From: an uncultured Oscillospiraceae bacterium
GTDB taxonomy: Bacteria > Bacillota_A > Clostridia > Oscillospirales > Oscillospiraceae
NCBI GenBank assembly: GCA_900769845.1
Contig: CAAGIF010000271.1
Location: 1 to 20,974, forward strand
Reading direction: 5' to 3'
Length of the DNA: 20,974 nucleotides
A program made the position numbers and the translations under genes. Positions 1 to 7,302 of the stretch are shown one piece after another (the stretch's first letter is position 1; each line of letters begins with the position of its first letter). The notes beneath the pieces are model-generated. The model saw only the letters and a program-made list of their open reading frames with translations, did no database searches and was not told the origin of the DNA.

Positions 1-312
1 CCTCTGCCTGAGGGCCCCTTCGCCAAGCTGCTGACTACTATTTCCCGGGTTCAGAAGCAATTTGGCGGCGAACAGATGCCCATTCGTACGGCTCTGGTCA
101 CTGCCCGGAATGCGCCGGCCCATGAGCGGGTGATCCGCACCTTGATTTCCTGGGGCGTTCGCATTGATGAGGCGTTTTTCCTGGGCGGCGTGCAGAAGTG
201 CGATATTCTGAAGGCCTTTGATGCTCACATTTTCTTTGATGACCAGGCGGTCCATACGGATCCGGCATCCAAGCTGGTGCCTGCTGCCCGGGTTCCCTAT
301 AAGACCAAATAA
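1..312 (+). CDS. 5'-nucleotidase, C-terminal part (partial at window start)
   Basis: The frame is open from the first base to TAA at 310-312, so the gene begins before the window. The visible 103 residues match the C-terminal end of the bacterial/cytosolic 5'-nucleotidase family (PF06189 type), which dephosphorylates nucleoside 5'-monophosphates in the cytosol. Recognisable segments are TALVTARNAPAHERVIRTL, then SWGVRIDEAFFLGGVQK, then AHIFFDDQ, which are the conserved late HAD-like core blocks of this family. An internal ATG at 76 exists, but the family similarity extends upstream of it (PFAKLLTTISRVQ), so it is not the start. The gene ends at a strong hairpin terminator and converges on the next gene. 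The family call is by eye; the catalytic N-terminal part is outside the window. Confidence 0.8.
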   Translation, partial: PLPEGPFAKLLTTISRVQKQFGGEQMPIRTALVTARNAPAHERVIRTLISWGVRIDEAFFLGGVQKCDILKAFDAHIFFDDQAVHTDPASKLVPAARVPYKTK

Positions 313-317
313 TACAT

Positions 318-346
318 AAGGGTCTGTCCGAAAAGGACAGACCCTT
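318..346. terminator. Bidirectional hairpin terminator
   Basis: A perfect 12-bp inverted repeat, AAGGGTCTGTCC / GGACAGACCCTT with a 5-base GAAAA loop, lies between two convergent genes. It is followed by AGCTTTTA on the + side and by ATGTATTATTT on the - side. It can end transcription of both the 5'-nucleotidase and the phosphotransferase. Confidence 0.85.
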
Positions 347-351
347 AGCTT

Positions 352-1137
352 TTATCCAAATACTTCGCAGGCGGCGATGATGGGAAACATATCTTCCTCC
401 ACATCCTCCCGGCCGTAGGCATCCAGAAAACGGTCCCGGTAGTAATCTGTTTTCAGATTAAAAAACAGTGTCCACGCGCCCCAGAACAGGTCGATGTGCC
501 GATCTCCCACACCACCGTTCCCCAAATCGATAAACCCGCTGAATGTCCAGTTGTTCAGAAGGATATTGGGCAGACAGTAGTCCCCGTGGAGCAAAGTATC
601 GGTTTTTAACAGATGGGAATACTTTTCCACCACCGACCAGGCTTCCTCCGCAGTGGCGTAGCCCCAGTTGTCCGGAAACAGGGAGGTGTCATAAAGTCCC
701 TTTTCGTGGTTTTTCCGGGCGGTAGCAAGATAAGTATCCGTCCTATTGGGGATGGGACAGCCGTCTACGGGGGTGCTATGAAGCTGCCGGAGAAGCTGGG
801 CGGTGGTTTCACACAGCCGCTTGGGGTCATCCAGATACATCCGGTGGGTGCAGTCTTCTCCGGGAATTCTTGCGGTCAGAAGCCAGTCACGGTCATCTGT
901 GAAATAGTCAATTACCCGGCAGGACAGACCTTTGCTGTGGAAAAAGCGGGCCATTTCCGCTTCGATTTTCAAAGTTCCCGCTGGGGCGGATTTCAAATAC
1001 AGACCGTCCTGGGTATCCAAAAACCAGACCCGGGCTTCCGGGGAGCAACTGCTGTCATAAACCCTGCCGCAGGAAAGCAGGGAATGGTAGCGGGCGGGAA
1101 ACCGGGCGTAATCCGGCGTTATGGGGATTCGGTTCAT
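352..1137 (-). CDS. APH(3')-like aminoglycoside phosphotransferase
   Basis: The 261-aa protein has the length and layout of APH(3') kinases, cytosolic enzymes that use ATP to phosphorylate the 3'-hydroxyl of kanamycin-type aminoglycosides. Visible are the ATP lysine (K49 in LYLKS), the helix-C glutamate (about E60), the Brenner motif HGDYCLPN (H184, D186 base, N191), and the metal-binding SGFIDLG (D204) followed by the APH(3')-like GVGDRHIDL. Spacing K49-E60-D186-N191-D204 closely parallels APH(3')-IIIa. The C-terminus reads EVFG rather than the usual DEFF/DELF whose terminal Phe helps bind drug, so specificity is uncertain. The start is supported by AAGGAG 7-8 bases upstream. A resistance role is inference; intrinsic chromosomal homologues may have other substrates. 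Confidence 0.8.
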   Translation of the reverse strand: MNRIPITPDYARFPARYHSLLSCGRVYDSSCSPEARVWFLDTQDGLYLKSAPAGTLKIEAEMARFFHSKGLSCRVIDYFTDDRDWLLTARIPGEDCTHRMYLDDPKRLCETTAQLLRQLHSTPVDGCPIPNRTDTYLATARKNHEKGLYDTSLFPDNWGYATAEEAWSVVEKYSHLLKTDTLLHGDYCLPNILLNNWTFSGFIDLGNGGVGDRHIDLFWGAWTLFFNLKTDYYRDRFLDAYGREDVEEDMFPIIAACEVFG

Positions 1138-1167
1138 AATGGTCTCCTTGTTGGTGAAGATGGAATG

Positions 1168-1196
1168 ATTATACCGCCGCGCGGGAAAAATATCCA
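1168..1196 (-). promoter_or_regulatory. Probable promoter of the APH(3')-like gene
   Basis: On the minus strand a TATAAT -10 (1168-1173) lies 17 bases from a weak -35, TGGATA (1191-1196). The 5' leader to the ATG at 1137 is about 25 bases. The -35 matches only 4 of 6, so expression may be low. Confidence 0.5.
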
Positions 1197-1207
1197 GAGG
1201 GAAAACC

Positions 1208-1236
1208 TTGAATTTGGGAACAAATTATGCTATACT
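1208..1236 (+). promoter_or_regulatory. Sigma-A promoter of the Y-family polymerase operon
   Basis: TTGAAT (1208-1213), a 17-base spacer and TATACT (1231-1236) form a near-consensus vegetative promoter. Expected transcription start is near 1243, inside the LexA box that follows. Confidence 0.75.
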
Positions 1237-1241
1237 GTATA

Positions 1242-1255
1242 CGAACATATTTTCG
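1242..1255. promoter_or_regulatory. LexA (DinR) SOS box
   Basis: CGAACATATTTTCG matches the Firmicutes LexA consensus CGAACRNRYGTTYG at every constrained position except one (T for the central G of the right half). It covers the predicted transcription start of the polymerase operon, the usual place for LexA repression. RecA-triggered LexA cleavage after DNA damage would release it. Confidence 0.75.
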
Positions 1256-1268
1256 GGAGGCGGATCGG

Positions 1269-2792
1269 ATGAAAGATAAAATCTATATTGCCATTGATTT
1301 AAAATCCTTCTATGCCTCTCAGGAGTGTATCGAGCGGGGGCTGGATCCGCTGAAGACCAATCTGGTGGTTGCGGATGCCAGCCGAACGGAAAAGACCATC
1401 TGCCTTGCGGTGTCCCCCCCGCTGAAGGCTTACGGCATTTCCGGCCGGGCGCGGCTTTTTGAGGTGGTTCAGCGTGTGAAGGAGGTAAACGCCCTGCGCC
1501 GGGAGAAGGCTCCGGGCAGGCAGTTTGCAGGAAAATCTTTTGATGCAGAGGAGCTGGCAGCTCACCCGGAACTGGAGCTGGACTATATTGCTGCACCGCC
1601 CCGGATGGGGCATTACATGGAATGCAGCACCAGAATCTATCATACCTATCTGAAATATGTGGCTCCAGAGGATATCCATGTCTATTCCATCGACGAGGTA
1701 TTTATCGATGCAACGCCTTATCTGAAAACCAGTGGCCTGACGCCCCGGGAATTTGCAAAGCAAATGATCCTGGATGTGCTGAAAACCACCGGAATTACTG
1801 CAGCGGCGGGAATCGGAACCAATTTGTACCTGTGCAAGGTGGCAATGGATATTTTGGCAAAGCATGTGCCTGCGGACAAGGATGGCGTGCGGATCGCCTG
1901 GCTGGATGAAATGGAATACCGCCGTCAGCTTTGGTCCCATCAACCGCTGACGGATTTTTGGCGGGTGGGCCGGGGCTATGCACGCCGGCTGGAAAAAGTG
2001 GGACTGTATACCATGGGGGATATTGCCCGGTGCTCTCTGGGAAAAGAAAACGAATTTTACAATGAAGCCCTGCTTTATAGGCTTTTTGGCGTAAATGCAG
2101 AGCTACTCATTGACCATGCCTGGGGATGGGAACCCTGCACCATTGCAGACATCCGTTCCTATGTGCCGGAGAATAATAGTCTTAGCTCCGGGCAGGTGCT
2201 TCACTGTCCCTACCCCGCGGAGAAAGCCAAACTCATCACCCGGGAGATGACAGATCTGATGGTGCTGGATCTGGTGGATAAGGGGCTTGTGACCAACCAA
2301 ATGACCCTGACAGTGGGGTATGATATTGAGAATCTGACGGATCCCCAGCGGCGAAAACAGTACCGGGGAGAGATCACCACAGATCATTACGGAAGAAGTG
2401 TCCCGAAGCATGCCCATGGCACGGCGAACCTGCTCTATTGGAACTCTTCCACCAGAGTAATTACCGGAGCGGTTATGGAACTATATGACCGGATCGTAAA
2501 TCCAGATCTCTTGGTTCGCCGAATCACCCTTTCCGCTAACAATGTCCGTCCGGAAACTGCAGTTCCCCGGGAGGAGGAAACCATTCAGCTGGATATGTTT
2601 TCCTCTGCTCAGCAGCAGATATCCCAATCTGAGCAGGAAAAAATGGATCTGCAGCGGGAAAAATCCCGGCAGCAGGCGGTGCTGCAGATCCGGAAAAAGT
2701 ACGGAAAGAACGCTATCCTCAAGGGGATGAATTTCGAAGAGGGCGCCACAACCCGGGACCGGAACAGCCAGATCGGCGGCCACAAAGCGTAA
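1269..2792 (+). CDS. Y-family translesion DNA polymerase (UvrX/YqjW-like)
   Basis: A 507-aa error-prone polymerase that copies past DNA lesions. It has the N-terminal catalytic block with D10 and the DLKSFYAS segment (Y15 in the steric-gate position), the second acidic pair in YSIDE (D142, E143), the GIGTNLYLCKVAMDILAK region, the thumb and little-finger domains, and a clamp-binding peptide QLDMF at 440-444. The tail (RKKYGKNAILKGM) is typical of the Firmicutes UvrX/YqjW subfamily rather than DinB. The start is the ATG at 1269, with CGGGAGG nearby; the in-frame TTG at 1227 lies within the -10 region and cannot be used from this promoter. The gene is followed after 10 bases by yolD and is probably SOS-induced through the LexA box. 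Confidence 0.92.
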   Translation: MKDKIYIAIDLKSFYASQECIERGLDPLKTNLVVADASRTEKTICLAVSPPLKAYGISGRARLFEVVQRVKEVNALRREKAPGRQFAGKSFDAEELAAHPELELDYIAAPPRMGHYMECSTRIYHTYLKYVAPEDIHVYSIDEVFIDATPYLKTSGLTPREFAKQMILDVLKTTGITAAAGIGTNLYLCKVAMDILAKHVPADKDGVRIAWLDEMEYRRQLWSHQPLTDFWRVGRGYARRLEKVGLYTMGDIARCSLGKENEFYNEALLYRLFGVNAELLIDHAWGWEPCTIADIRSYVPENNSLSSGQVLHCPYPAEKAKLITREMTDLMVLDLVDKGLVTNQMTLTVGYDIENLTDPQRRKQYRGEITTDHYGRSVPKHAHGTANLLYWNSSTRVITGAVMELYDRIVNPDLLVRRITLSANNVRPETAVPREEETIQLDMFSSAQQQISQSEQEKMDLQREKSRQQAVLQIRKKYGKNAILKGMNFEEGATTRDRNSQIGGHKA

Positions 2793-2802
2793 GGAGAAGA
2801 CG

Positions 2803-3228
2803 ATGGCAACCAAACAGCAAAATTATGAAGATATCATCCATTTGCCCCGCCCGATTTCTTCCAAGTGGGCAAAAATGTCCATGACGGACCGGGGAGCCCA
2901 GTTTTCTCCTTTTGCGGCCCTGGTCGGCTATGATGCAGCCATTCAGGAAACCGCCCGACTGACCGAATGCCGCCGGGAGCTGACAGAGGGGGAGATATTT
3001 CTTTTGAATGAGAAGCTCCAGTGGATATGCAGCCGGATAGCCCAGAACCCTTCGGTACAGATCACCTGCTTTGTACCGGATGAACGGAAAACCGGCGGCA
3101 GATATATCACCCTGTCCGGACAGGTGAAAAAAGTGGATGGTTATGGGAAGAATATAATGCTGACAGATGGCAGATGCATTCCCTTCGATGATATCCTGTC
3201 CCTGGATACCGATGATGCCCCGTTATAA
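2803..3228 (+). CDS. YolD-like protein
   Basis: A 141-aa protein of the YolD family (PF08863 type), the small partner encoded beside UvrX/YqjW polymerases in Firmicutes and proposed to act like UmuD as an accessory of the translesion polymerase. The diagnostic N-terminal block MTDRGAQFSPFAALVGYD is present, followed by a helical segment with LLNEKLQ and a beta-rich C-terminal part (ITCFVPDE, GRYITLSGQVKKVD, GRCIPFDDILSL). The ribosome site AAGGAGA overlaps the polymerase stop codon, so the two genes are one operon. The family is firm; the biochemical role is inferred from context. Confidence 0.9.
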   Translation: MATKQQNYEDIIHLPRPISSKWAKMSMTDRGAQFSPFAALVGYDAAIQETARLTECRRELTEGEIFLLNEKLQWICSRIAQNPSVQITCFVPDERKTGGRYITLSGQVKKVDGYGKNIMLTDGRCIPFDDILSLDTDDAPL

Positions 3229-3233
3229 CAAAG

Positions 3234-3261
3234 ATCCCGACGCGAAGGCGTCGGGATTTTT
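3234..3261. terminator. Terminator after yolD
   Basis: A 10-bp perfect stem ATCCCGACGC / GCGTCGGGAT with a GAAG loop is followed by TTTT on the + strand. It sits between convergent genes and probably also serves the DUF218 gene on the minus strand (CTTTGTT follows in that direction). Confidence 0.88.
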
Positions 3262-3262
3262 A

Positions 3263-4528
3263 TCAGTCCAGAATAATTTTCTTTCTTCTGCGCCGGGGGC
3301 GTCTTAGTCTTCCGGGATACAGGTAGATCAGCAGTCCCAGAATCATAAGGCAGCAGACGGTGACGGTCAGAACGGGGGAGTCGTCTTGAGGATCGGCAGG
3401 AGTCTCAGCAACGGGGGCCGGGGCCACTGTGGGGGCGGGCTCGGTTTCCGCCGGCTCTGTTTCCACGGGGAGCAATTCAATGTCCACGGTTTCCTCAACC
3501 ACAATTCCCCGCTCCTCATACAGAACGGTTAAGGTCTGAATGCCGGTGGTTCCCAAATCCAAACCGAAAATATTGCAGTCGGCAGTGACCGGGCGCTTAT
3601 ATCCCGTGTCATACAGGGCGTAGATCGTCAAATTTGGCTCCGTACCTACATCCATGGTAAGTTCTCCCTCAATCTCCAGAGAAACGACTTTAGAGAGGCT
3701 GGGTTTCGGGGCATCCTCGTGTCCCAGCTCTGCCAGCCGGGCCAGATTCCGGGCCACGTCGTCCATACCCTCGGTGGAGCCATTATGTCCTGCCTGGAAT
3801 CCGGCGCAGGCTACCACATGCAGAGGATCTTCACCGGTTTCCAACGCGGACAGCTGTCCCTGGGCGCTGAAGAGCAGACAACCCCGGGGAACATGGTAGT
3901 GGCTGGAGACAATGGCGAGGTATTTCACTTCGGGATAATCCCGGGTCAGAATCTTGCAGGAATACCGGGCGTTGGTAATGGTGCTTAAGGAAGATGTTTC
4001 TGTGATGATCCGGTCAGAGGAAATACCCTTGTTCCGAAGCCACCGGGCCATTTGCTTTGCTTCGGTGACTTTTTGGTTTTCTGATGCTGTTCCGCCGCCG
4101 GTGCAAAGAATGTAGGCATTGGGATATTTTTCCGCAGAAGCCAGGGCTACCTTCAGCCGTCCTACCAGTTCGCTTCGCATAGAGCCGTCGCTGTTCAGCG
4201 CGTAGCCCAACACGACGATGCAAAGGGAGTCATCCTCCGGCAATCCGTCGGGAAGCACATCCATGGTGACTTCCAGGGAGTTATCCACATAGGACCAGTA
4301 GTCCATAATGTTCCTCCATGCCTGGGCCTTGGCGGGGTCGGTTTTTGCCAGTTCCTCTGTCAGCCGGTCGATCTCCATGGCGGCATTATCCTGATAATAC
4401 CGGTAATAGGTGATCATCTGAAAAATCAGATCCTCGGCGTTGGATTCTGCGGCAGCGGGAATCGCCAGGGAAAAGATCAAAAGCAAACAGCAGGTGAAAG
4501 ATAATATTTTTCTGATATGTAAATTCAT
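3263..4528 (-). CDS. Secreted membrane-anchored DUF218 (YdcF/SanA/ElyC-like) protein
   Basis: A 421-aa envelope protein. Residues 1-26 are a signal peptide (basic start, hydrophobic CCLLLIFSLAIPAAA, Ala-rich cleavage site). Residues about 100-260 carry the DUF218 fold: IVVLGYAL, LVGRLKVAL, ILCTGGG, a conserved E in VTEAKQMARWL, ETSSLSTITNA, and SSHYHVPRG. A beta-rich region resembling a bacterial Ig-like or Big domain follows, then a Pro/Glu/Thr linker, one transmembrane helix (VTVCCLMILGLLIYLYPG) and a basic tail RRPRRRRKK. The expected topology is an extracellular DUF218 domain tethered to the membrane. DUF218 proteins are linked to envelope integrity and antibiotic tolerance, but the reaction is unknown. 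The ATG at 4528 is chosen because an upstream in-frame TTG is the first part of the -35 box. Confidence 0.8.
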   Translation of the reverse strand: MNLHIRKILSFTCCLLLIFSLAIPAAAESNAEDLIFQMITYYRYYQDNAAMEIDRLTEELAKTDPAKAQAWRNIMDYWSYVDNSLEVTMDVLPDGLPEDDSLCIVVLGYALNSDGSMRSELVGRLKVALASAEKYPNAYILCTGGGTASENQKVTEAKQMARWLRNKGISSDRIITETSSLSTITNARYSCKILTRDYPEVKYLAIVSSHYHVPRGCLLFSAQGQLSALETGEDPLHVVACAGFQAGHNGSTEGMDDVARNLARLAELGHEDAPKPSLSKVVSLEIEGELTMDVGTEPNLTIYALYDTGYKRPVTADCNIFGLDLGTTGIQTLTVLYEERGIVVEETVDIELLPVETEPAETEPAPTVAPAPVAETPADPQDDSPVLTVTVCCLMILGLLIYLYPGRLRRPRRRRKKIILD

Positions 4529-4589
4529 ACGATTCTTCTGCCTGTCGGTAATTTTCAAACTTTTGCAGACAGATGCTCCTTTGGTTGCT

Positions 4590-4618
4590 AGATTACCATG
4601 AATTTCCTTGGCTGTCAA
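4590..4618 (-). promoter_or_regulatory. Promoter of the DUF218 gene
   Basis: On the minus strand TTGACA (4613-4618), a 17-base spacer and TAATCT (4590-4595) form a strong sigma-A promoter. It implies a leader of about 55 bases and rules out the in-frame TTG at 4616-4618 as start codon. Confidence 0.75.
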
Positions 4619-4667
4619 CGAATTTTACGGATATCCGGGGAAATCACGGGAAGGGCTTGCCCGGCGG

Positions 4668-4696
4668 TTGCAAACTCCGGGGTATTTTGGTAAAAT
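4668..4696 (+). promoter_or_regulatory. Probable promoter of the RACo-DUF2284 operon
   Basis: TTGCAA (4668-4673), a 17-base spacer and TAAAAT (4691-4696) precede the activator gene by about 30 bases. The TGAACATGTTCA palindrome found at the other two promoters of the island is absent here. Confidence 0.55.
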
Positions 4697-4726
4697 AAAG
4701 ATAATGACGAAAAAGGGGGGATTACT

Positions 4727-6178
4727 GTGACCTGCCGAATCCGGGTTCTGCCAATGGATATTGCCGTACAAATACCCCGGGGAGAGAATCTTTTGAGTGG
4801 GCTGCGTCGGGAAGGTTTTGCCCCGGATGCGCCTTGCGGCGGGAGTGGAACCTGCGGAAAATGCCTTGTGAAGATCGACGGGAAGTGGAGCCGCGCCTGC
4901 GGCTATACCGTAGAGTCGGACATCACCGTGGAACTTCCGCCCCGGTGGGATGTTCAAATCCCGGGCAATGCCGCCCCGGTGGCTGTGCAGACAAATCGGT
5001 TTCAGGAAGGCAGGCTGGCGGCGGTGGATATCGGAACCACCAGTGTGGTTTGCAGCCTGCTGTCTAAGCAGGGCGCGGTGCTGGCGGTGCGAAGCACGAC
5101 CAATTCCCAGTGCGCCTACGGCGCAGATGTGGTCAGCCGAATTCGTCTGGCGGCCGAGGGACAGGGAAGCGCCATGACTGCGGCTGTCCGAAATACCGTA
5201 CAAGACTTGCTGTTGGGCTGCTGCGCCGATGCCTCCACAGAGCCTGGACAGATCAGCCAGATTGCGCTGGTGGGCAATCCCTGTATGCAGCAGCTATTTC
5301 TTGGTATTCCTGTGGACAATCTTGCCCGGATACCCTTCCTGCCTGCGGTCAGTCGGGCGCTGGCGCTGTCCGCCGGAGATTATCTGGAACAGTTTCAAAA
5401 TGCGCTGCTGATTACCCCGGGAAATATCTCCGGTTTTGTAGGGGCGGATACGGTTGCCTGTATGATCGCAGGAGAGCTTTACAAGGCAGAAGATACGGTC
5501 CTGTTAGTGGACATTGGCACCAACGGAGAGATGGTATTGTGCCATGGCGGCAGAATGGTTGCCTGTTCCACGGCGGCAGGCCCTGCTCTGGAGGGTGCTA
5601 ATATCAGCCGGGGCATGCGGGCGGAAATCGGCGCGATTGACCATGTTTTCCGGGACGGATTCCATGTGATCGGCGACACGGCGCCCCGGGGAATTTGCGG
5701 TTCGGGTCTGGTAGATGCGGTGGCAGTGATGCTTGAAAAGAAACTGCTGAACAAACGGGGGCGGATTCTCACGGAAGATCATGCCTATGATCTTGCTCCC
5801 GGTGTTACGATCAATCAGGAGGATATCCGGCAGGTGCAGCTTGCCAAGGGCGCCATAGCTGCGGGAATCCGACGAATGACCGCTCACCTGGGGATCACAC
5901 CGGAGCATATCGATCGCTGCCTGCTGGCTGGAGCATTTGGTTCGTATATGGATCCCCGGAGCGCCTGCCGAATCGGACTGCTCCCCCCGGAACTAATGGG
6001 AAAAACCCGGGCCATGGGCAATCTTGCCCTGCGGGGAGCGGAAATGCTGGCATCTGACCGGGAGAGCCTGGCGCTTGCAGAGCAAATACGGAAGGAAACC
6101 GAGCACCTGGAATTGGCATCCATGCCGGAATTTCCCCGGAGCTTTGCCAAATCCATGACATTTGAGGAGGCACTCTGA
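4727..6178 (+). CDS. RACo-type ATP-dependent reductive activator of corrinoid proteins (2Fe-2S + ASKHA domain)
   Basis: A 483-aa protein of the RACo/RamA-like family (DUF4445 type), which uses ATP to return inactive cob(II)alamin in corrinoid methyl carriers to cob(I)alamin. The N-terminal plant-type ferredoxin domain has C37-x5-C43-x2-C46-x11-C58 for one [2Fe-2S] cluster. The ASKHA part starts about residue 97 with AVDIGTTSVV and contains LLVDIGTNGEMVL, STAAGPALEGANI, GICGSGLVDA and LAGAFGSYMDP. Only about 20 residues join the two parts, so the middle domain of longer RACo proteins is absent or reduced. GTG start with AAGGGGGGA upstream. It overlaps the DUF2284 gene by one base. Its likely client is the corrinoid protein at 9745-10368. 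Confidence 0.88.
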   Translation: MTCRIRVLPMDIAVQIPRGENLLSGLRREGFAPDAPCGGSGTCGKCLVKIDGKWSRACGYTVESDITVELPPRWDVQIPGNAAPVAVQTNRFQEGRLAAVDIGTTSVVCSLLSKQGAVLAVRSTTNSQCAYGADVVSRIRLAAEGQGSAMTAAVRNTVQDLLLGCCADASTEPGQISQIALVGNPCMQQLFLGIPVDNLARIPFLPAVSRALALSAGDYLEQFQNALLITPGNISGFVGADTVACMIAGELYKAEDTVLLVDIGTNGEMVLCHGGRMVACSTAAGPALEGANISRGMRAEIGAIDHVFRDGFHVIGDTAPRGICGSGLVDAVAVMLEKKLLNKRGRILTEDHAYDLAPGVTINQEDIRQVQLAKGAIAAGIRRMTAHLGITPEHIDRCLLAGAFGSYMDPRSACRIGLLPPELMGKTRAMGNLALRGAEMLASDRESLALAEQIRKETEHLELASMPEFPRSFAKSMTFEEAL

Positions 6179-6705
6179 TGGAAAAATGGATATCAAAAGC
6201 CCTGGAATGCGGCTTTACCCATGCTTGTCCCATGGATGTCTCCAAGCTTGTTCCTATGGAAATGGTGCGAAGCGCCTGTGCATCGGACAAATGTGGCGCC
6301 TATGGAAAAAACTGGAGCTGCCCGCCTTATTGCGGGACGCTGGAGGAGTGTGGGGATAAGCTCAGGGCTTACTCCCGGGGAATCCTGCTGCAAACCGTAG
6401 GAATGCTGGAAAAGACCATTGATACAAAGGGCTATGCTCGGGTAGAGGGGGAGCATCTGGCGGCATTTTACCGGTTTGCTGAGCAGGTTCGGCGGGAATA
6501 TCCCAATGCCCTGTGCCTGGCCTCCGGCGGCTGCCGGATCTGCGGAAGCTGCGCCTGGCCGGAGCCTTGCCGGTTTCCGGAGAAGGCCTTTTCGTCCATG
6601 GAAGGATACGGCCTTTTTGTGACCCGGGTTTGCCGGGATAACGGCATGGAATACAGCCATGGGCCGAGGACGGTTTCCTACTGCGCCTGCGTGCTTTTTC
6701 CCTGA
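6178..6705 (+). CDS. DUF2284 cysteine-rich metal-binding protein
   Basis: A 175-aa protein of the DUF2284 family. Two cysteine clusters stand out: SACASDKCGAYGKNWSCPPYC with a further CGTLEEC, and GGCRICGSCAWPEPC. Together they hold more than ten cysteines, consistent with binding one or two Fe-S clusters. Its ATG overlaps the activator stop codon (TGATG), so translation is coupled. DUF2284 proteins are often near anaerobic methyl-transfer and Fe-S genes, and here the protein may help reduce or mature the activator or the corrinoid protein; that role is inference. The family call is confident, the function is not. Confidence 0.8.
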   Translation: MEKWISKALECGFTHACPMDVSKLVPMEMVRSACASDKCGAYGKNWSCPPYCGTLEECGDKLRAYSRGILLQTVGMLEKTIDTKGYARVEGEHLAAFYRFAEQVRREYPNALCLASGGCRICGSCAWPEPCRFPEKAFSSMEGYGLFVTRVCRDNGMEYSHGPRTVSYCACVLFP

Positions 6706-6711
6706 CAGTTC

Positions 6712-6740
6712 TTGACAACCGAAAGGTTACCAATTATAAT
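6712..6740 (+). promoter_or_regulatory. Consensus promoter of the TetR operon
   Basis: TTGACA (6712-6717), a 17-base spacer and TATAAT (6735-6740) match both consensus hexamers exactly. The expected start near 6747 falls inside the palindromic operator, so activity probably depends on release of the repressor. Confidence 0.9.
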
Positions 6741-6745
6741 TTAAA

Positions 6746-6759
6746 GTGAACATGTTCAC
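6746..6759. promoter_or_regulatory. Palindromic operator, copy 1 (TetR promoter)
   Basis: GTGAACATGTTCAC is a perfect 14-base palindrome beginning 6 bases after the -10 box and ending just before the AAGGAG ribosome site of the TetR gene. A repressor bound here would block transcription start. The same 12-base core occurs at 12536-12547 in the methyltransferase promoter. Confidence 0.85.
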
Positions 6760-6771
6760 AAAGGAGATATT

Positions 6772-7287
6772 ATGCCCAAGATTATTGAAAATCTGCCCCA
6801 GCGGCTGAAAACCGAGGCGTGGCAGCAGATCCGGGAATCGGGATATTCCGCCATGACCATTCGCTCTGTGGCGAAAAGCTGCGGTGTGGGGGTGGGAACG
6901 GTGTATAACTATTTTCCCTCCAAGGAAGCGCTGGTTGCTGCGTTTATGTTGGAAGACTGGGAAAAGTGCATCGTCCGGATTCAGTCCGTTGCAGACTCGG
7001 CCCGGGACTGCGAGCCCGTGCTGTGGGAAATCCACGAAAGACTTCTGGAATTTGCGGAGCAGTATGCGCCCATATTCCAGGACGAAACCGCTGCCCTAAG
7101 CTTCAGCGGCTCCTTTAGTCCTTACCATAAGATGCTCTGCAATCAGCTGGCAAAGCCCATTCGCAGATTTTGCCGCAATGATTTTGCTGCTGAATTTGTG
7201 GCGGAGGCATTGCTGATCTGGACAGTCCGTGGCGTTTCCTTTGATGAACTGCTGAATCTTCTGAAGCCTATTCTTCAGAAACCCTAA
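6772..7287 (+). CDS. TetR/AcrR-family transcriptional regulator
   Basis: A 171-aa repressor. The N-terminal helix-turn-helix is clear: AWQQIRESGYSAMTIRSVAKS then GVGVGTVYNYFPSKEALVAAF (residues about 14-60). The C-terminal ligand and dimer domain is divergent. The gene lies directly behind a palindrome on its own promoter, so it is probably autoregulated. It heads an operon with the flavin-reductase-like, DUF1295 and membrane-protein genes. The second palindrome in front of the methyltransferase operon suggests it also controls that operon. Its inducer is unknown; the demethylation substrate is the natural candidate. AAGGAGATATT precedes the ATG. Confidence 0.9.
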   Translation: MPKIIENLPQRLKTEAWQQIRESGYSAMTIRSVAKSCGVGVGTVYNYFPSKEALVAAFMLEDWEKCIVRIQSVADSARDCEPVLWEIHERLLEFAEQYAPIFQDETAALSFSGSFSPYHKMLCNQLAKPIRRFCRNDFAAEFVAEALLIWTVRGVSFDELLNLLKPILQKP

Positions 7288-7302
7288 AAGGAGAAATGCA
7301 TT

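Noticed and set aside
1227..1268. Earlier TTG start for the Y-family polymerase
   Set aside because: The codon lies in the spacer just before the -10 box, upstream of the predicted transcript start; the family's N-terminus begins at the ATG at 1269.
4529..4618. Longer version of the DUF218 protein beginning at a TTG at 4618
   Set aside because: That TTG is part of a TTGACA -35 box with TAATCT 17 bases on, and the extra 30 residues would bury the signal peptide.
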